A stretch of DNA of 64,000 bases from contig CBDATD010000001.1 in assembly GCA_965199935.1 (NCBI GenBank), forward strand, positions 806,001 to 870,000, given 5' to 3'. A program made the position numbers and the translations under genes. Below are positions 1-8,322 of the stretch, piece by piece. Origin of the DNA: JAPPLG01 sp965199935. Its GTDB lineage: Bacteria > Bdellovibrionota > Bdellovibrionia > Bdellovibrionales > UBA1609. Position 1 is the stretch's first letter, and each line of letters opens with the position of its first letter. The notes beneath the pieces are model-generated. The model searched no databases, was not told the origin of the DNA, and saw nothing but the letters and a program-made list of their open reading frames with translations.

Positions 1-1
1 G

Positions 2-601
2 GGGCTGACTTTGCTGTTTTTGCATTGTACGCACACATCAGATCGAGAATATTTGCCTGCTCAACTGCCTTATTTTTTCAATGAACTGCACGTTAAGGGC
101 TATGAAGGGATGATGAAATTGATTGAGCCTTGGTTGAAAAAAGCCAGTGATATTAGGAAAGAAGAATTTTCTATAGGCAGTTCTTTGGAGATGGATCCAA
201 CTATTCGGCAGGCCTATATTATTGCGTTGTCTCGATCACACCATGACTCCGTAGTGGTGAAGCTGATTAAAAATATTCGCTCCAGAACTTCTGTGAAAAC
301 TGATTTTTTTTCTGTCATAACAACTATTGCCAAGCAGTCCTCTGCGGGCTTTAAAAATAAAGACCGCTCCCCCTTGGAAAGAGCAACATATCTCTATGTT
401 TTAGAAAATATTATCACGGCAGTCAGCGCCTATACGACAAGCGATAAGAGGGCGGTTGACATCTTAAGAATCATTGCCTCAGCAGATATTGAAATTCCTG
501 ATCTTGTTCATAATGAGAGGTATATCCACGCTTTGGAGCCTCAAAGCCTGTCCCCTTCTCAGACGGCGGAAAATATTTTAGAAAAGACTGTTTCCGAATG
601 A
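2..601 (+). CDS. C-terminal part of an unrecognised protein, cut by the window start
   Basis: The frame is open to the first bases of the window with no stop, so the gene begins upstream; an internal TTG at position 11 is not a convincing start. About 200 residues are visible. They look soluble and mostly helical, with no obvious signal peptide, membrane segment or catalytic motif, and the tail is Ser/Glu-rich. I do not recognise the family. It lies upstream of asd with a gap of about 75 bp, so cotranscription is possible but not shown. Confidence 0.6.
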   Translation, partial: GLTLLFLHCTHTSDREYLPAQLPYFFNELHVKGYEGMMKLIEPWLKKASDIRKEEFSIGSSLEMDPTIRQAYIIALSRSHHDSVVVKLIKNIRSRTSVKTDFFSVITTIAKQSSAGFKNKDRSPLERATYLYVLENIITAVSAYTTSDKRAVDILRIIASADIEIPDLVHNERYIHALEPQSLSPSQTAENILEKTVSE

Positions 602-676
602 ACAAAAGGACTTGACTCTGAAGTCCTCTGCTGGATTGAATAAGTTTTTGTAAACCTTAGCGCGTTTTGAGAATTT

Positions 677-1651
677 ATGAACCACATTGCAATAGTAGGC
701 GCCACGGGTCTAGTGGGGTCGAGTTTTCTGCGTCTTATGGAGGAAAAACACATCACTCCAAAAACGCTTTCTCTCTTTGCCGGCGAAAAAAGCAAAGGGC
801 GGAGTTTGACGTTTTGCGGCCGGGATTACACTGTTCAGACTCTCAAAAAAGGTTGTTTTCAAGAAGTAGATTTGGCGTTTTTCTCTGCGGGGGGCCTGGT
901 CAGTGGGGAGTGGGCTCCTCAGGCTGTTCGGGAGGGGGCTAAAATTATTGACAACTCGTCTGCATTTCGTATGCGTCCGGAAGTCCCCTTGGTGGTTCCG
1001 GAGATCAACGCCCATCATCTTAGAGGTCAATCGCTTATTTCCAACCCAAACTGCTCAACCATTCAAATGTGTTTGGTGTTAAACCCTCTGCATTCAGCTT
1101 TTGAGCTGGAGTCTGTTCAGGCCGCTACATATCAATCCATGAGCGGCGCCGGTTCCAGAGCTTTGGAAAAATTAAAATCGCAGTCTCTCTCTCATCTTCA
1201 AGGCAAAGCTTCACCATCTGCATTTAACTGCACCCCGCAAATAGGAGATATTGGAGAAGACGGCTTCTCTGCAGAAGAAGTTAAAATGCATTTAGAAACA
1301 AAAAAAATTCTGGATCATCCTGATTTGGACATCACGACAGCGGCTGTGCGTGTACCCGTTTTCTTCAGTCATGGGGAAGCCCTATGGGTGCAATTAAAAA
1401 AAACTCCTAAAAATCGAAATGACTTCTTGGAAGTGTTAAAAAAACAAAAAGGCCTCAGAGTCATGGAGGGTGTTGATGAATACCCTGATAATGCCTGCAC
1501 AACAGGCAGGGACGATGTTTTTGTTGGACGCATTCGCCAGGCTCCCAATAATCCGCACCGGTGGCTGTTATGGGTGAGTGCGGACAATATCCGAAAAGGG
1601 GCCGCTCTTAACGGTTTGCAGATTGCCCAACTTTTAATGGACAAATCTTAA
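677..1651 (+). CDS. asd: Aspartate-semialdehyde dehydrogenase
   Basis: This enzyme reduces aspartyl phosphate to aspartate semialdehyde with NADPH. That is the branch point toward lysine, diaminopimelate (peptidoglycan), threonine and methionine. The N-terminus has the dinucleotide-binding glycine pattern GATGLVG (residues 8-14). The catalytic cysteine is Cys126 in SNPNCSTIQ, and substrate-binding Arg and His lie in RVPVFFSHGE. The 324 residues fit the family. The ATG at 677 begins exactly at the nucleotide-binding strand; no strong ribosome binding site precedes it. It sits with truA, rplM and rpsI on the plus strand, with only short gaps between the genes. Confidence 0.95.
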   Translation: MNHIAIVGATGLVGSSFLRLMEEKHITPKTLSLFAGEKSKGRSLTFCGRDYTVQTLKKGCFQEVDLAFFSAGGLVSGEWAPQAVREGAKIIDNSSAFRMRPEVPLVVPEINAHHLRGQSLISNPNCSTIQMCLVLNPLHSAFELESVQAATYQSMSGAGSRALEKLKSQSLSHLQGKASPSAFNCTPQIGDIGEDGFSAEEVKMHLETKKILDHPDLDITTAAVRVPVFFSHGEALWVQLKKTPKNRNDFLEVLKKQKGLRVMEGVDEYPDNACTTGRDDVFVGRIRQAPNNPHRWLLWVSADNIRKGAALNGLQIAQLLMDKS

Positions 1652-1672
1652 AAAAAAAATTAGAGAAGCACC

Positions 1673-2326
1673 ATGTGTTTTGTTAAAAAGATTATTGTAG
1701 TAACAGTGGTGTGGACTGCTTTTCCCTCCGTATCAAAGGGCTTGTTGTCTTTGCCGCTTTTGTATCCTGTAAAGAACGCTAAGAAATTTGACGAGACAAG
1801 CCGGTATATCAGCGGTCTGCGTTATTCGCGGGTGGTGAGTTCTTATTTTCCAGAACATATTCAGCAAATATTAGGGGATTGGCATATTCAATTTGGAGGA
1901 GGGTGGCTGCATACCATCCCTAGAAAAAGTGCTTCAACTGCGGTTGAAAAAACAAAAAAGAAAACAAAAATCCAGACACTTATCAGCTATTATCCAGCCT
2001 TAGTGGAGGCAGGGGTGGTTTGGGAGCTTAACTATTTACATTATGTTCGGCCCATTTTGGGTTTTGGTTATGTTTGGCACAACCCTTTGGACCGTCAAGT
2101 TCTTCTTCAGCAGTCCTTTTTAGATGAAAAATTGTACTTTATTACAGTGGGGGCTTTATTGAGTTTTGATATTTTCGACTCCAATTTTTCAAGACGTATG
2201 AACTATGAATATAATATTCAAGACATGGGGTTGTTTGCGGAGTATCGAAAGTACTCTCCTCTAAAAGAGGAGGCAGGAGGCGGAAGCCGATGGGGATGGA
2301 ATTTAGGTTTGTATATGGCTTTCTAA
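1673..2326 (+). CDS. Putative exported outer-membrane-type protein, unknown function
   Basis: The protein has 217 residues. A hydrophobic N-terminus with leading lysines suggests a Sec signal peptide of about 22-24 residues. The rest alternates aromatic and polar residues and ends in aromatic-rich strands (GLYMAF), which resembles a small beta-barrel. No family was recognised. It is packed between asd and truA, with truA starting 2 bp after its stop, so it is probably cotranscribed with both. The barrel assignment rests on composition alone. Confidence 0.7.
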   Translation: MCFVKKIIVVTVVWTAFPSVSKGLLSLPLLYPVKNAKKFDETSRYISGLRYSRVVSSYFPEHIQQILGDWHIQFGGGWLHTIPRKSASTAVEKTKKKTKIQTLISYYPALVEAGVVWELNYLHYVRPILGFGYVWHNPLDRQVLLQQSFLDEKLYFITVGALLSFDIFDSNFSRRMNYEYNIQDMGLFAEYRKYSPLKEEAGGGSRWGWNLGLYMAF

Positions 2327-2327
2327 G

Positions 2328-3098
2328 ATGCGTTTAAGAATTCTTCTTTCTTATGACGGAACTTCTTTTAAGGGATGGCAGAAACAAAAAACAGGATCAG
2401 ATACTGTTCAACAATGCTTGGAGCAGGCTGTATCTACTATTTTTGATCAAAAAATCTCTGTTGTAGGCGCGGGGCGGACAGACGCAGGAGTGCATGCTTT
2501 AGCTCAAACAGCTCACTGTGATATTGCCGGCAGAACCATCCCTTCTTCTGTGACGGCCGGTTTAAATGCCTTAACCCCTCCATCTATTTCCTGCCATCAA
2601 ATATGGAAGGCTCCTTGTTATTTCCATGCACAAAGATCAGCTGAAAGGCGTCTTTACACTTACTTGATTTTGAATACTAAAACTCCGAGTGCTTTGAAAA
2701 GAAATTACAGTTATTGGCATCCTCTTCCTGTTTTTTATGAAAATCTTCAAAAGATGAGTCGATGCTTAATTGGGGAGCATGATTTTAAAAGTTTTCAAAA
2801 CTCTGGAAATCCTCCTCAAAATACATGCAAAATCATTGACCGAGCTGAATGGCTTTGGATGCAGCCAGGGGTTTTGGTCTTTCAGATTTTGGGCAACAGC
2901 TTCTTAAAACAAATGGTGCGCAATCTGGTCGGCACTCAGCTGGGTTTGATGAAATTTAAAGACAGCGTTCATAGATTTCAGGATATTCTGAAAGCAAAAG
3001 ACCGCAAGAAGGCTTTAAAAACGATTTCAGCACAAGGATTGTTCTTACACCGTGTTTATTATCCTGCATCTCTTGACAAAAAATGCCAAAAAATTTAA
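2328..3098 (+). CDS. truA: tRNA pseudouridine(38-40) synthase
   Basis: TruA isomerises uridines 38-40 in the tRNA anticodon stem-loop to pseudouridine. The hallmark GAGRTDAGVHA carries the catalytic Asp52, and the N-terminal LSYDGTSFKGWQ is typical of the family. The length of 256 residues is normal. The ATG lies 2 bp after the preceding stop, which suggests translational coupling. The order truA-rplM-rpsI is common in bacteria, and the L13 start lies 11 bp downstream. Confidence 0.95.
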   Translation: MRLRILLSYDGTSFKGWQKQKTGSDTVQQCLEQAVSTIFDQKISVVGAGRTDAGVHALAQTAHCDIAGRTIPSSVTAGLNALTPPSISCHQIWKAPCYFHAQRSAERRLYTYLILNTKTPSALKRNYSYWHPLPVFYENLQKMSRCLIGEHDFKSFQNSGNPPQNTCKIIDRAEWLWMQPGVLVFQILGNSFLKQMVRNLVGTQLGLMKFKDSVHRFQDILKAKDRKKALKTISAQGLFLHRVYYPASLDKKCQKI

Positions 3099-3109
3099 GT
3101 AAGCAGGCT

Positions 3110-3523
3110 ATGTCTGATAAAAAAGATATTCAGAGTGCAGGTAAACAGGCTTGGCATTTGATAGATGCTAAGGGGCAGGTTTTGGGCCGCTTGGCGGTGC
3201 GGGTGGCACAGTTAATTCGCGGCAAACATAAGGTGGATTGGACCCCCCACTTAGATAAGGGCGACTTTGTGATTTTGATCAATGCAGGTCAAATTCACTT
3301 ATCGGGCAAAAAAAGGCAAAATAAATCTTATTATTCGCATTCACGCTACGTCGGTTCTTTAAAAACGGTTCAAGCAGAGGCTCTGGCTCCTGAGGTATTG
3401 ATTAGAAAAACAGTGCAGGGTATGCTTCCAAAAAATAAGCTTAGAGCCAAGATGATGAAAAAATTGAAGATATACACATCCAGTGAGCATCCCCATACAG
3501 CTCAAAATCCAAAGGTTCATTAA
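3110..3523 (+). CDS. rplM: 50S ribosomal protein L13
   Basis: L13 is an early-assembly protein of the large ribosomal subunit. The match runs the whole length: WHLIDAKGQVLGRLA, RGKHKVDWTPHLDKGD, an RKTVQGMLPKN segment and a final SSEHPHTAQNP. I chose the ATG at 3110. It gives 137 residues, close to the usual 142, and has a purine-rich AAGCAGG just upstream. A longer frame from 3083 would overlap truA and add nine residues without family support. It forms the usual pair with rpsI. Confidence 0.95.
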   Translation: MSDKKDIQSAGKQAWHLIDAKGQVLGRLAVRVAQLIRGKHKVDWTPHLDKGDFVILINAGQIHLSGKKRQNKSYYSHSRYVGSLKTVQAEALAPEVLIRKTVQGMLPKNKLRAKMMKKLKIYTSSEHPHTAQNPKVH

Positions 3524-3532
3524 AGGGTTGTG

Positions 3533-3922
3533 ATGGCTAAAGTTTTTTACAGTACGGGCCGTAGAAAAACATCTTCTGCACGTGTGTTTTTAACTGCAGG
3601 AAAAGGAAAACTGAGGGTGAACAGCCGTCCACTGGAGAAGTATTTTCCATGCCAACAGCAGAGGGCAGCTTTAAAGGCTCCTCTAAAACTCACCGAAACT
3701 GAAAAAGAATTAGATGCAGAGATTACTGTAAAAGGAGGAGGGTTGACAGGCCAATGCGAGTCGATCCGCCACGGGCTGTCTCGGGCTTTAGTTCTTTATT
3801 CAGATTCGTATAGGGGTATTTTAAAGAGAAATGGTTTTTTGACTCGAGATTCAAGAAGCGTGGAGCGTAAAAAATACGGCCGCCACAAAGCGAGAAAAAG
3901 CACGCAATTTTCAAAACGTTGA
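3533..3922 (+). CDS. rpsI: 30S ribosomal protein S9
   Basis: S9 is a small-subunit protein whose basic C-terminal tail reaches the P-site tRNA. The tail here ends in QFSKR, as expected. STGRRKTSSARV at the N-terminus and GGGLTGQCESIRHGLSRAL in the middle are family signatures. I prefer the ATG at 3533 over the GTG three bases earlier, because AAAGGG lies at suitable spacing. It is the last gene of the plus-strand run and faces clpB convergently across about 44 bp, where I saw no clear terminator hairpin. Confidence 0.95.
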   Translation: MAKVFYSTGRRKTSSARVFLTAGKGKLRVNSRPLEKYFPCQQQRAALKAPLKLTETEKELDAEITVKGGGLTGQCESIRHGLSRALVLYSDSYRGILKRNGFLTRDSRSVERKKYGRHKARKSTQFSKR

Positions 3923-3966
3923 TTTTTTCATGAAGACGTAGTTTTGTTGAACTCAAATCCCTGTGT

Positions 3967-4839
3967 TTAAGCGGACTGAGACGCTTTTGTGTCAAACTCC
4001 AAAGCGAGGTCGTTTTTTTTGACCAGCACTTTGGAGCCTTCAGTAATTTCACCGCTGATGATTTTTCGAGAAAGAGGGTTGAGCAGTTCTGACTGAAGAG
4101 CGCGTTTCAAAGGCCTGGCTCCAAAGACGGGGTCATATCCTCTTTTGATGAGATGGCCCGTGACTTCGGGTTGAATTTCCAGAGTAATATTTTTTTCAGT
4201 GAGGCGGGACTTGATTTGCTTTAATTGAATTTGTATAATTTGATTCAATTCTTTTTTCTCCAAAGGATTGAAAAACACAAAATCATCAATACGATTTAAA
4301 AATTCCGGGCGAAAATTTTGATTCAACTGGCGCATGACTTTCTCTTTATGTTCTTGAGCAGAGCCGTTCAGTAAATCAGAGGATCCTATGTTGGATGTCA
4401 TGATGAAAATGCAGTTTTTAAAATCCACAGTACGCCCCTGCCCGTCCGTCAGCCTGCCGTCATCAAAAACTTGCAATAAGATATTAAACACATCTCTGTG
4501 GGCTTTTTCAATTTCATCTAACAAAACAACGCTGTAAGGATGTCTGCGGACGTATTCGGTTAATTGACCTCCATCTTCATAGCCTATGTATCCGGGAGGA
4601 GCTCCAATCATTCTCTCAGCTTGATGTTTTTCCGCATACTCGCTCATATCAAGCCGGATCATCTTTTTCTCGCTTTCAAAGAGAAAGCGCGCCAAGCTTT
4701 TTGCCGTCTCTGTTTTTCCTACACCCGTAGGGCCTAAAAACATAAAGACGCCAATGGGCTTGTCAGGATCGGAGACGCCGGAGCGCGACCTGCGGACAGC
4801 ATCTGAAATTTTATTTAAAGGCCTGGTCCTGGCCGACAA
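3967..4839 (-). CDS. clpB: ClpB disaggregase, second part (NBD2), frameshifted from the first
   Basis: This continues ClpB with the second AAA domain: Walker A GPTGVGKTE, Walker B VVLLDEIEKAHRDVF, the sensor region and the D2-small domain ending in GYDPVFGARPLKRA. Family similarity begins at NKISDAVRRSRSG. The nominal TTG at 4839 lies inside the overlap with the first part and gives a non-family leader, so it is probably not a real start. Reading through would need the ribosome to skip one base around 4811-4820, within rc GCCTTTAAATAAA. Possible causes are a one-base insertion (pseudogene), an assembly indel, or +1 recoding at a site directly before a stop. Confidence 0.8.
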   Translation of the reverse strand: MSARTRPLNKISDAVRRSRSGVSDPDKPIGVFMFLGPTGVGKTETAKSLARFLFESEKKMIRLDMSEYAEKHQAERMIGAPPGYIGYEDGGQLTEYVRRHPYSVVLLDEIEKAHRDVFNILLQVFDDGRLTDGQGRTVDFKNCIFIMTSNIGSSDLLNGSAQEHKEKVMRQLNQNFRPEFLNRIDDFVFFNPLEKKELNQIIQIQLKQIKSRLTEKNITLEIQPEVTGHLIKRGYDPVFGARPLKRALQSELLNPLSRKIISGEITEGSKVLVKKNDLALEFDTKASQSA

Positions 4840-6115
4840 CTTGTTTTCTCATTTCTTCTTCCATGTTTAGTAATTTTTGAGCTTGTTCTTGTATCATTTT
4901 TTGAACGGGAATGCCGGTCCACTTGGAAACCACTTCAGCAATTTCATTAACCCCTACTTCTTCTCTTAACAAAGACTGTTGATTATTTTTGGAGGTTTGT
5001 TTTTCCAATTCAGCCAGCCTCCGGGTTTTTTGAGGAAGATGAAGGTATTTTAATTCTGCGGCTTGATCAAGTTTCCCTTCCCTTTGAGTTCGGTCTATCT
5101 GCACTTTTAAGTTTTCAATTTCTATTTTTAAATTTTTTAAAGAAGCGCGCTGTGATTTTTCTTTTTCCCATAATTGAGTGAGTTCTTTGTCTTTCAGTTG
5201 AAGTGTTTGCATTTCCTTTCCCGCCTCTTGCAGTCTTTTTTTAAAAGTGCTGTCTTTTTCCTTTTCTAAGGCTTTCTTTTCTACTTTTAACTGAAGGATT
5301 TTTCTTCTTATCTCATCCACTTCTATGGGAACGCTGTTGACTTCCAAGCTCAGCCGGCTGGCGGCCTCGTCCATGAGATCAATAGCTTTATCAGGAAGAT
5401 ACCTATCTGTAATATATCTATGAGAGAGTTTGACTGCCTGAACTAAAGCAGAGTCTTTAATGCGGACTCCATGATGGACTTCATATTTTTCTTTAAGCCC
5501 TCTTAAAATAGTGAGGGCGTCCTCTATGCCGGGTTCTTCGACCAAAACAGTTTGAAAACGCCTCTCCAAGGCTTGATCTTTTTCTATGAATTTTCTGTAT
5601 TCTTCCATAGTAGTGGCTCCAATAGAACGCATATCTCCACGGGCTAAGGCAGGCTTTAACATTTGTCCGGCATCCATAGCTCCATCAATCTTACCGGCGC
5701 CCACTAAAGTATGAATCTCATCAATAAATAAAATAATTTGACCCTGACTGGATTCAATAGCTCGCACGAGGGTTTTCAATCTTTCTTCAAACTGTCCGCG
5801 GTAGGCAGAGCCTGCGACCATGCCGGCCAAATCCAGCGAAAGAAGAGTTTTGCCTAAAAGGGTTTCGGGAACGTCTTTGTTGATTATGCGGACGGCTAGG
5901 CCCTCTGCGATAGCTGTTTTACCTACTCCGGGTTCTCCAATAAGGACAGGATTGTTTTTTTTTCGCCGGGATAAGACTTGTATAACCCTGCGAATCTCTT
6001 GATCTCTGCCTATAACGGGGTCTAGTTTTCCCTTTTCAGCCAGTTCAGTGAGATTCTGGGTGAACTGCTTCAGCACTTCCTGATCTGTATTTTGTGTCTT
6101 TGCTTGAGATGTCAT
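4811..6115 (-). CDS. clpB: ClpB disaggregase, first part (NBD1 and middle domain), ends at a frameshift
   Basis: This part covers nucleotide-binding domain 1, with Walker A GEPGVGKTA and Walker B LFIDEIHTL, then the coiled-coil middle domain, then the entry to domain 2 (KQVVGQDQA). It stops at a TAA exactly where ClpB continues into its second ATPase domain, and that domain is intact in the next frame (3967-4839). The usual N-terminal domain of about 150 residues is absent. The protein starts just before LTELAEKGKLDPVIGRD, like the short ClpB isoform made from an internal start in Escherichia coli. An in-frame stop about 120 bp upstream shows that no N-domain is hidden there. Known ClpB acts with DnaK to resolubilise aggregates. 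Confidence 0.85.
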   Translation of the reverse strand: MTSQAKTQNTDQEVLKQFTQNLTELAEKGKLDPVIGRDQEIRRVIQVLSRRKKNNPVLIGEPGVGKTAIAEGLAVRIINKDVPETLLGKTLLSLDLAGMVAGSAYRGQFEERLKTLVRAIESSQGQIILFIDEIHTLVGAGKIDGAMDAGQMLKPALARGDMRSIGATTMEEYRKFIEKDQALERRFQTVLVEEPGIEDALTILRGLKEKYEVHHGVRIKDSALVQAVKLSHRYITDRYLPDKAIDLMDEAASRLSLEVNSVPIEVDEIRRKILQLKVEKKALEKEKDSTFKKRLQEAGKEMQTLQLKDKELTQLWEKEKSQRASLKNLKIEIENLKVQIDRTQREGKLDQAAELKYLHLPQKTRRLAELEKQTSKNNQQSLLREEVGVNEIAEVVSKWTGIPVQKMIQEQAQKLLNMEEEMRKQVVGQDQAFK

Positions 6116-6268
6116 TTCAAAGCCCCGTTTTTTTAACCTTATAAGAAAGGTGAGTAGGTTTTTTCTGTTGTCAAGAGGGGCTTTTTTTTCGTGAAAAGGG
6201 ATGTTTTCAATCTTGACAGTTGAGACCAGCCTTCAGGAAAATGGAGTAGAGAAAAAAGGGAGGTTCCT

Positions 6269-6820
6269 ATGACCGCCAAAAAAAAATCTGTAAAAAAACC
6301 GGCAAAAAAGAAAACGGCAAAGAAACCGGCAAAAAAGAAATCCGTTAGGAAGAAGGCAGTGAATAAGTCAGTGAAGAAGAAATCCTCTAATAAAAAGAAG
6401 ACAGTGAAGAAAGCGGTGAAGAAGAAATCCTCTGAGAAGAAGTCAGTAAAGAAGAAATCCTCCAAGAAGACAGCCAAGAAAGCAGTCAAAGAACCAGTAA
6501 AGAGAAAAACCGGCAAACAAGCTCGTAAAAAACAAAACATTGAACAATTTCAAAGCAGCGGGGGCCAGCGAGCAGCAGCTCCTTCTGTGGAGAAAGTGGA
6601 TCTTTCTGAAGAAAACTTGACACTGTCGGACCCTTTTGGCGAAGGACTCTCCGAAGAAGAGCCTTTGTTTGAAACTCACGAGAATTTTGATGAGAATGAG
6701 GAGAGTTCTATCAGCTACGAAGACGATCCTTTTGACTCTTTAGAGGCTGAAGAGGATTCTTTATTTGATGATCCTGAGAATAGTAAATCTCATAAAGATG
6801 ATGACTCTGAATTTTTTTAA
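6269..6820 (+). CDS. Histone-H1-like Lys/Ala-rich protein with acidic tail
   Basis: The 183 residues fall into two halves of opposite charge. Residues 1 to about 90 are almost entirely Lys with Ala, Ser, Val and Pro in short repeats (KKPAKKK, VKKKSS), like the C-terminal tail of histone H1 and bacterial AlgP/HctB-type proteins, which bind DNA without sequence specificity. From about residue 105 the protein is rich in Asp, Glu and Phe. A strong GGGAGG ribosome binding site precedes the ATG. A TTGACA lies upstream with a weak -10 candidate. The gene diverges from clpB. A nucleoid-associated role is inferred from composition; low complexity rules out firm homology. Confidence 0.7.
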   Translation: MTAKKKSVKKPAKKKTAKKPAKKKSVRKKAVNKSVKKKSSNKKKTVKKAVKKKSSEKKSVKKKSSKKTAKKAVKEPVKRKTGKQARKKQNIEQFQSSGGQRAAAPSVEKVDLSEENLTLSDPFGEGLSEEEPLFETHENFDENEESSISYEDDPFDSLEAEEDSLFDDPENSKSHKDDDSEFF

Positions 6821-8261
6821 GAAATGCAGTTTAGCTGTTTTCTTTCTTATTTTTCCCTTGTTTGTTGAATCTTATTCACCCAACTGGTCTAATGATTTTT
6901 CTTATTTACAGAAAAACTACAGTCAAATACGCACTTTTGAAAATTATTTATTTCCATCTGAATTAGAGAACCGCCGTGAATACACTCATACAACGCATTT
7001 AAAAACGCATTCCACCCTTATCTTAAAGGACGGGAAAATTATTTATGAAAAATATGCTAAGGGGTATCACAAGAACCGCCCTCAAAGGTTATGGTCTGTC
7101 AGCAAAGCAGTGACTAATTTACTGATAGCTGTTGCAGTGAGAGAAAATAAAATTTCTGTAAAAGACAATGTGTGCGCCTATTTTAAGGGCTATGAGATTA
7201 ATTTTGACTGCAAACAAATGACTATTGAAAATTTATTAGGCTGGTCCAGCGGTATTCATTGGAGAGAGGCCGGCGATCAGCCTTTAACATCCTCTGTTTT
7301 TAATATGCTTTATAATAAGAGGGGGTATGAGGATGCCGTGTCGTTCATTTTGAGCCACCCTTTGATAAGGAAGCCAGGAGCCAGCTGGCATTATTCCAGT
7401 GCAGACACAAATTTATTGATGGCTGTTTTGGCGCAGGTTTATAAACCTTCAGAGTATGTGATTCTGCCGTGGATTAAGCTTTTTAATGAGTTGGGGATTC
7501 AAAGTGCTGTGTGGGAGACTGACGGCAAGGGAGTTTTTCACGGCTGCTGCTCTTTGTATATGACCACTAGAGATTTGGCCCGCATTGGAGAGTTTATGTT
7601 GAAGAAGGGGCGGTGGCTGGGAAAAGAATTTTTTCCTAAGGGTTGGATAAGCAAATATGTTCAGGCTGTTGCTCCTGCTTTTTTGAAAGAGCCTGTGGCC
7701 ATTCGAGAACAAATTGTACCTAGTTTTCAATGGTGGGTGAACAAGCCTTCCCGCCACCAACAAGTTGTAAAGCCGAGAGCTTTACAGTCAGCTCCGGAAG
7801 ATTTGTATCTTGCCATAGGCTACTCCGGACAGCTTTTATTTATTATTCCCTCTATGAATATGGTGATTGTGAGGACAGGTTCTTTTGATGCAGACGTATA
7901 TTTAGATACCAATGCACTAGTGGGTTTGGCTTTAGGAATCGTGACAGGGAGACAATATGCTCATCCCATACGACAAACTTTTGTTCCGTTTTCTATTGGT
8001 CAAGAGTATGATCCTCCCCGGCAGTACAAATTTAATTTAAGAGTGATGAACAGCTTTATGGCGAAAGAAATGTGTTCTTGTATGTTTGTGGAGAGAAGAA
8101 GTGAAGCCAGCTGTTTGGAGCAGCTGCGTCCTCTTAAAAACAGATGGCAGAACATCTCTGTTTCTGCGTCTGAATCTGGAAAAAATGTTAAAGTGTCCTC
8201 TTTTGGAATTTTTGCAGGTCATTCTTATTATTCCGGCCGCTACGGCTGTTATCTGCGTTAA
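6801..8261 (+). CDS. Exported serine hydrolase of the beta-lactamase / penicillin-binding-protein-like family
   Basis: A signal-peptide-like N-terminus (LAVFFLIFPLFVES) is followed by a class C beta-lactamase-type fold. The SxxK motif is seen as SVSK in RLWSVSKAVTN, a YSS motif lies in WHYSSADTN, and GYSGQ takes the place of the third KTG/HxG motif. Family members include D,D-peptidases, esterases and other periplasmic hydrolases, and the substrate cannot be read from sequence. I chose the ATG at 6801, which gives a compact signal peptide and overlaps the end of the preceding gene by 20 bp. The C-terminal 80 residues after the catalytic domain contain several cysteines and may be a separate small domain. 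Confidence 0.8.
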   Translation: MTLNFFKKCSLAVFFLIFPLFVESYSPNWSNDFSYLQKNYSQIRTFENYLFPSELENRREYTHTTHLKTHSTLILKDGKIIYEKYAKGYHKNRPQRLWSVSKAVTNLLIAVAVRENKISVKDNVCAYFKGYEINFDCKQMTIENLLGWSSGIHWREAGDQPLTSSVFNMLYNKRGYEDAVSFILSHPLIRKPGASWHYSSADTNLLMAVLAQVYKPSEYVILPWIKLFNELGIQSAVWETDGKGVFHGCCSLYMTTRDLARIGEFMLKKGRWLGKEFFPKGWISKYVQAVAPAFLKEPVAIREQIVPSFQWWVNKPSRHQQVVKPRALQSAPEDLYLAIGYSGQLLFIIPSMNMVIVRTGSFDADVYLDTNALVGLALGIVTGRQYAHPIRQTFVPFSIGQEYDPPRQYKFNLRVMNSFMAKEMCSCMFVERRSEASCLEQLRPLKNRWQNISVSASESGKNVKVSSFGIFAGHSYYSGRYGCYLR

Positions 8262-8322
8262 TTCTATGACGTGTGCTTTCCTTTCTTGTGTACTGCATCT
8301 CTCAAATCATTTTTGAAAAATC

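Noticed and set aside
6139..6540. Phe-rich minus-strand frame of 133 residues opposite the histone-like gene
   Set aside because: It is the antisense of the Lys-rich codon repeats; the plus-strand gene has the ribosome binding site and sensible composition.
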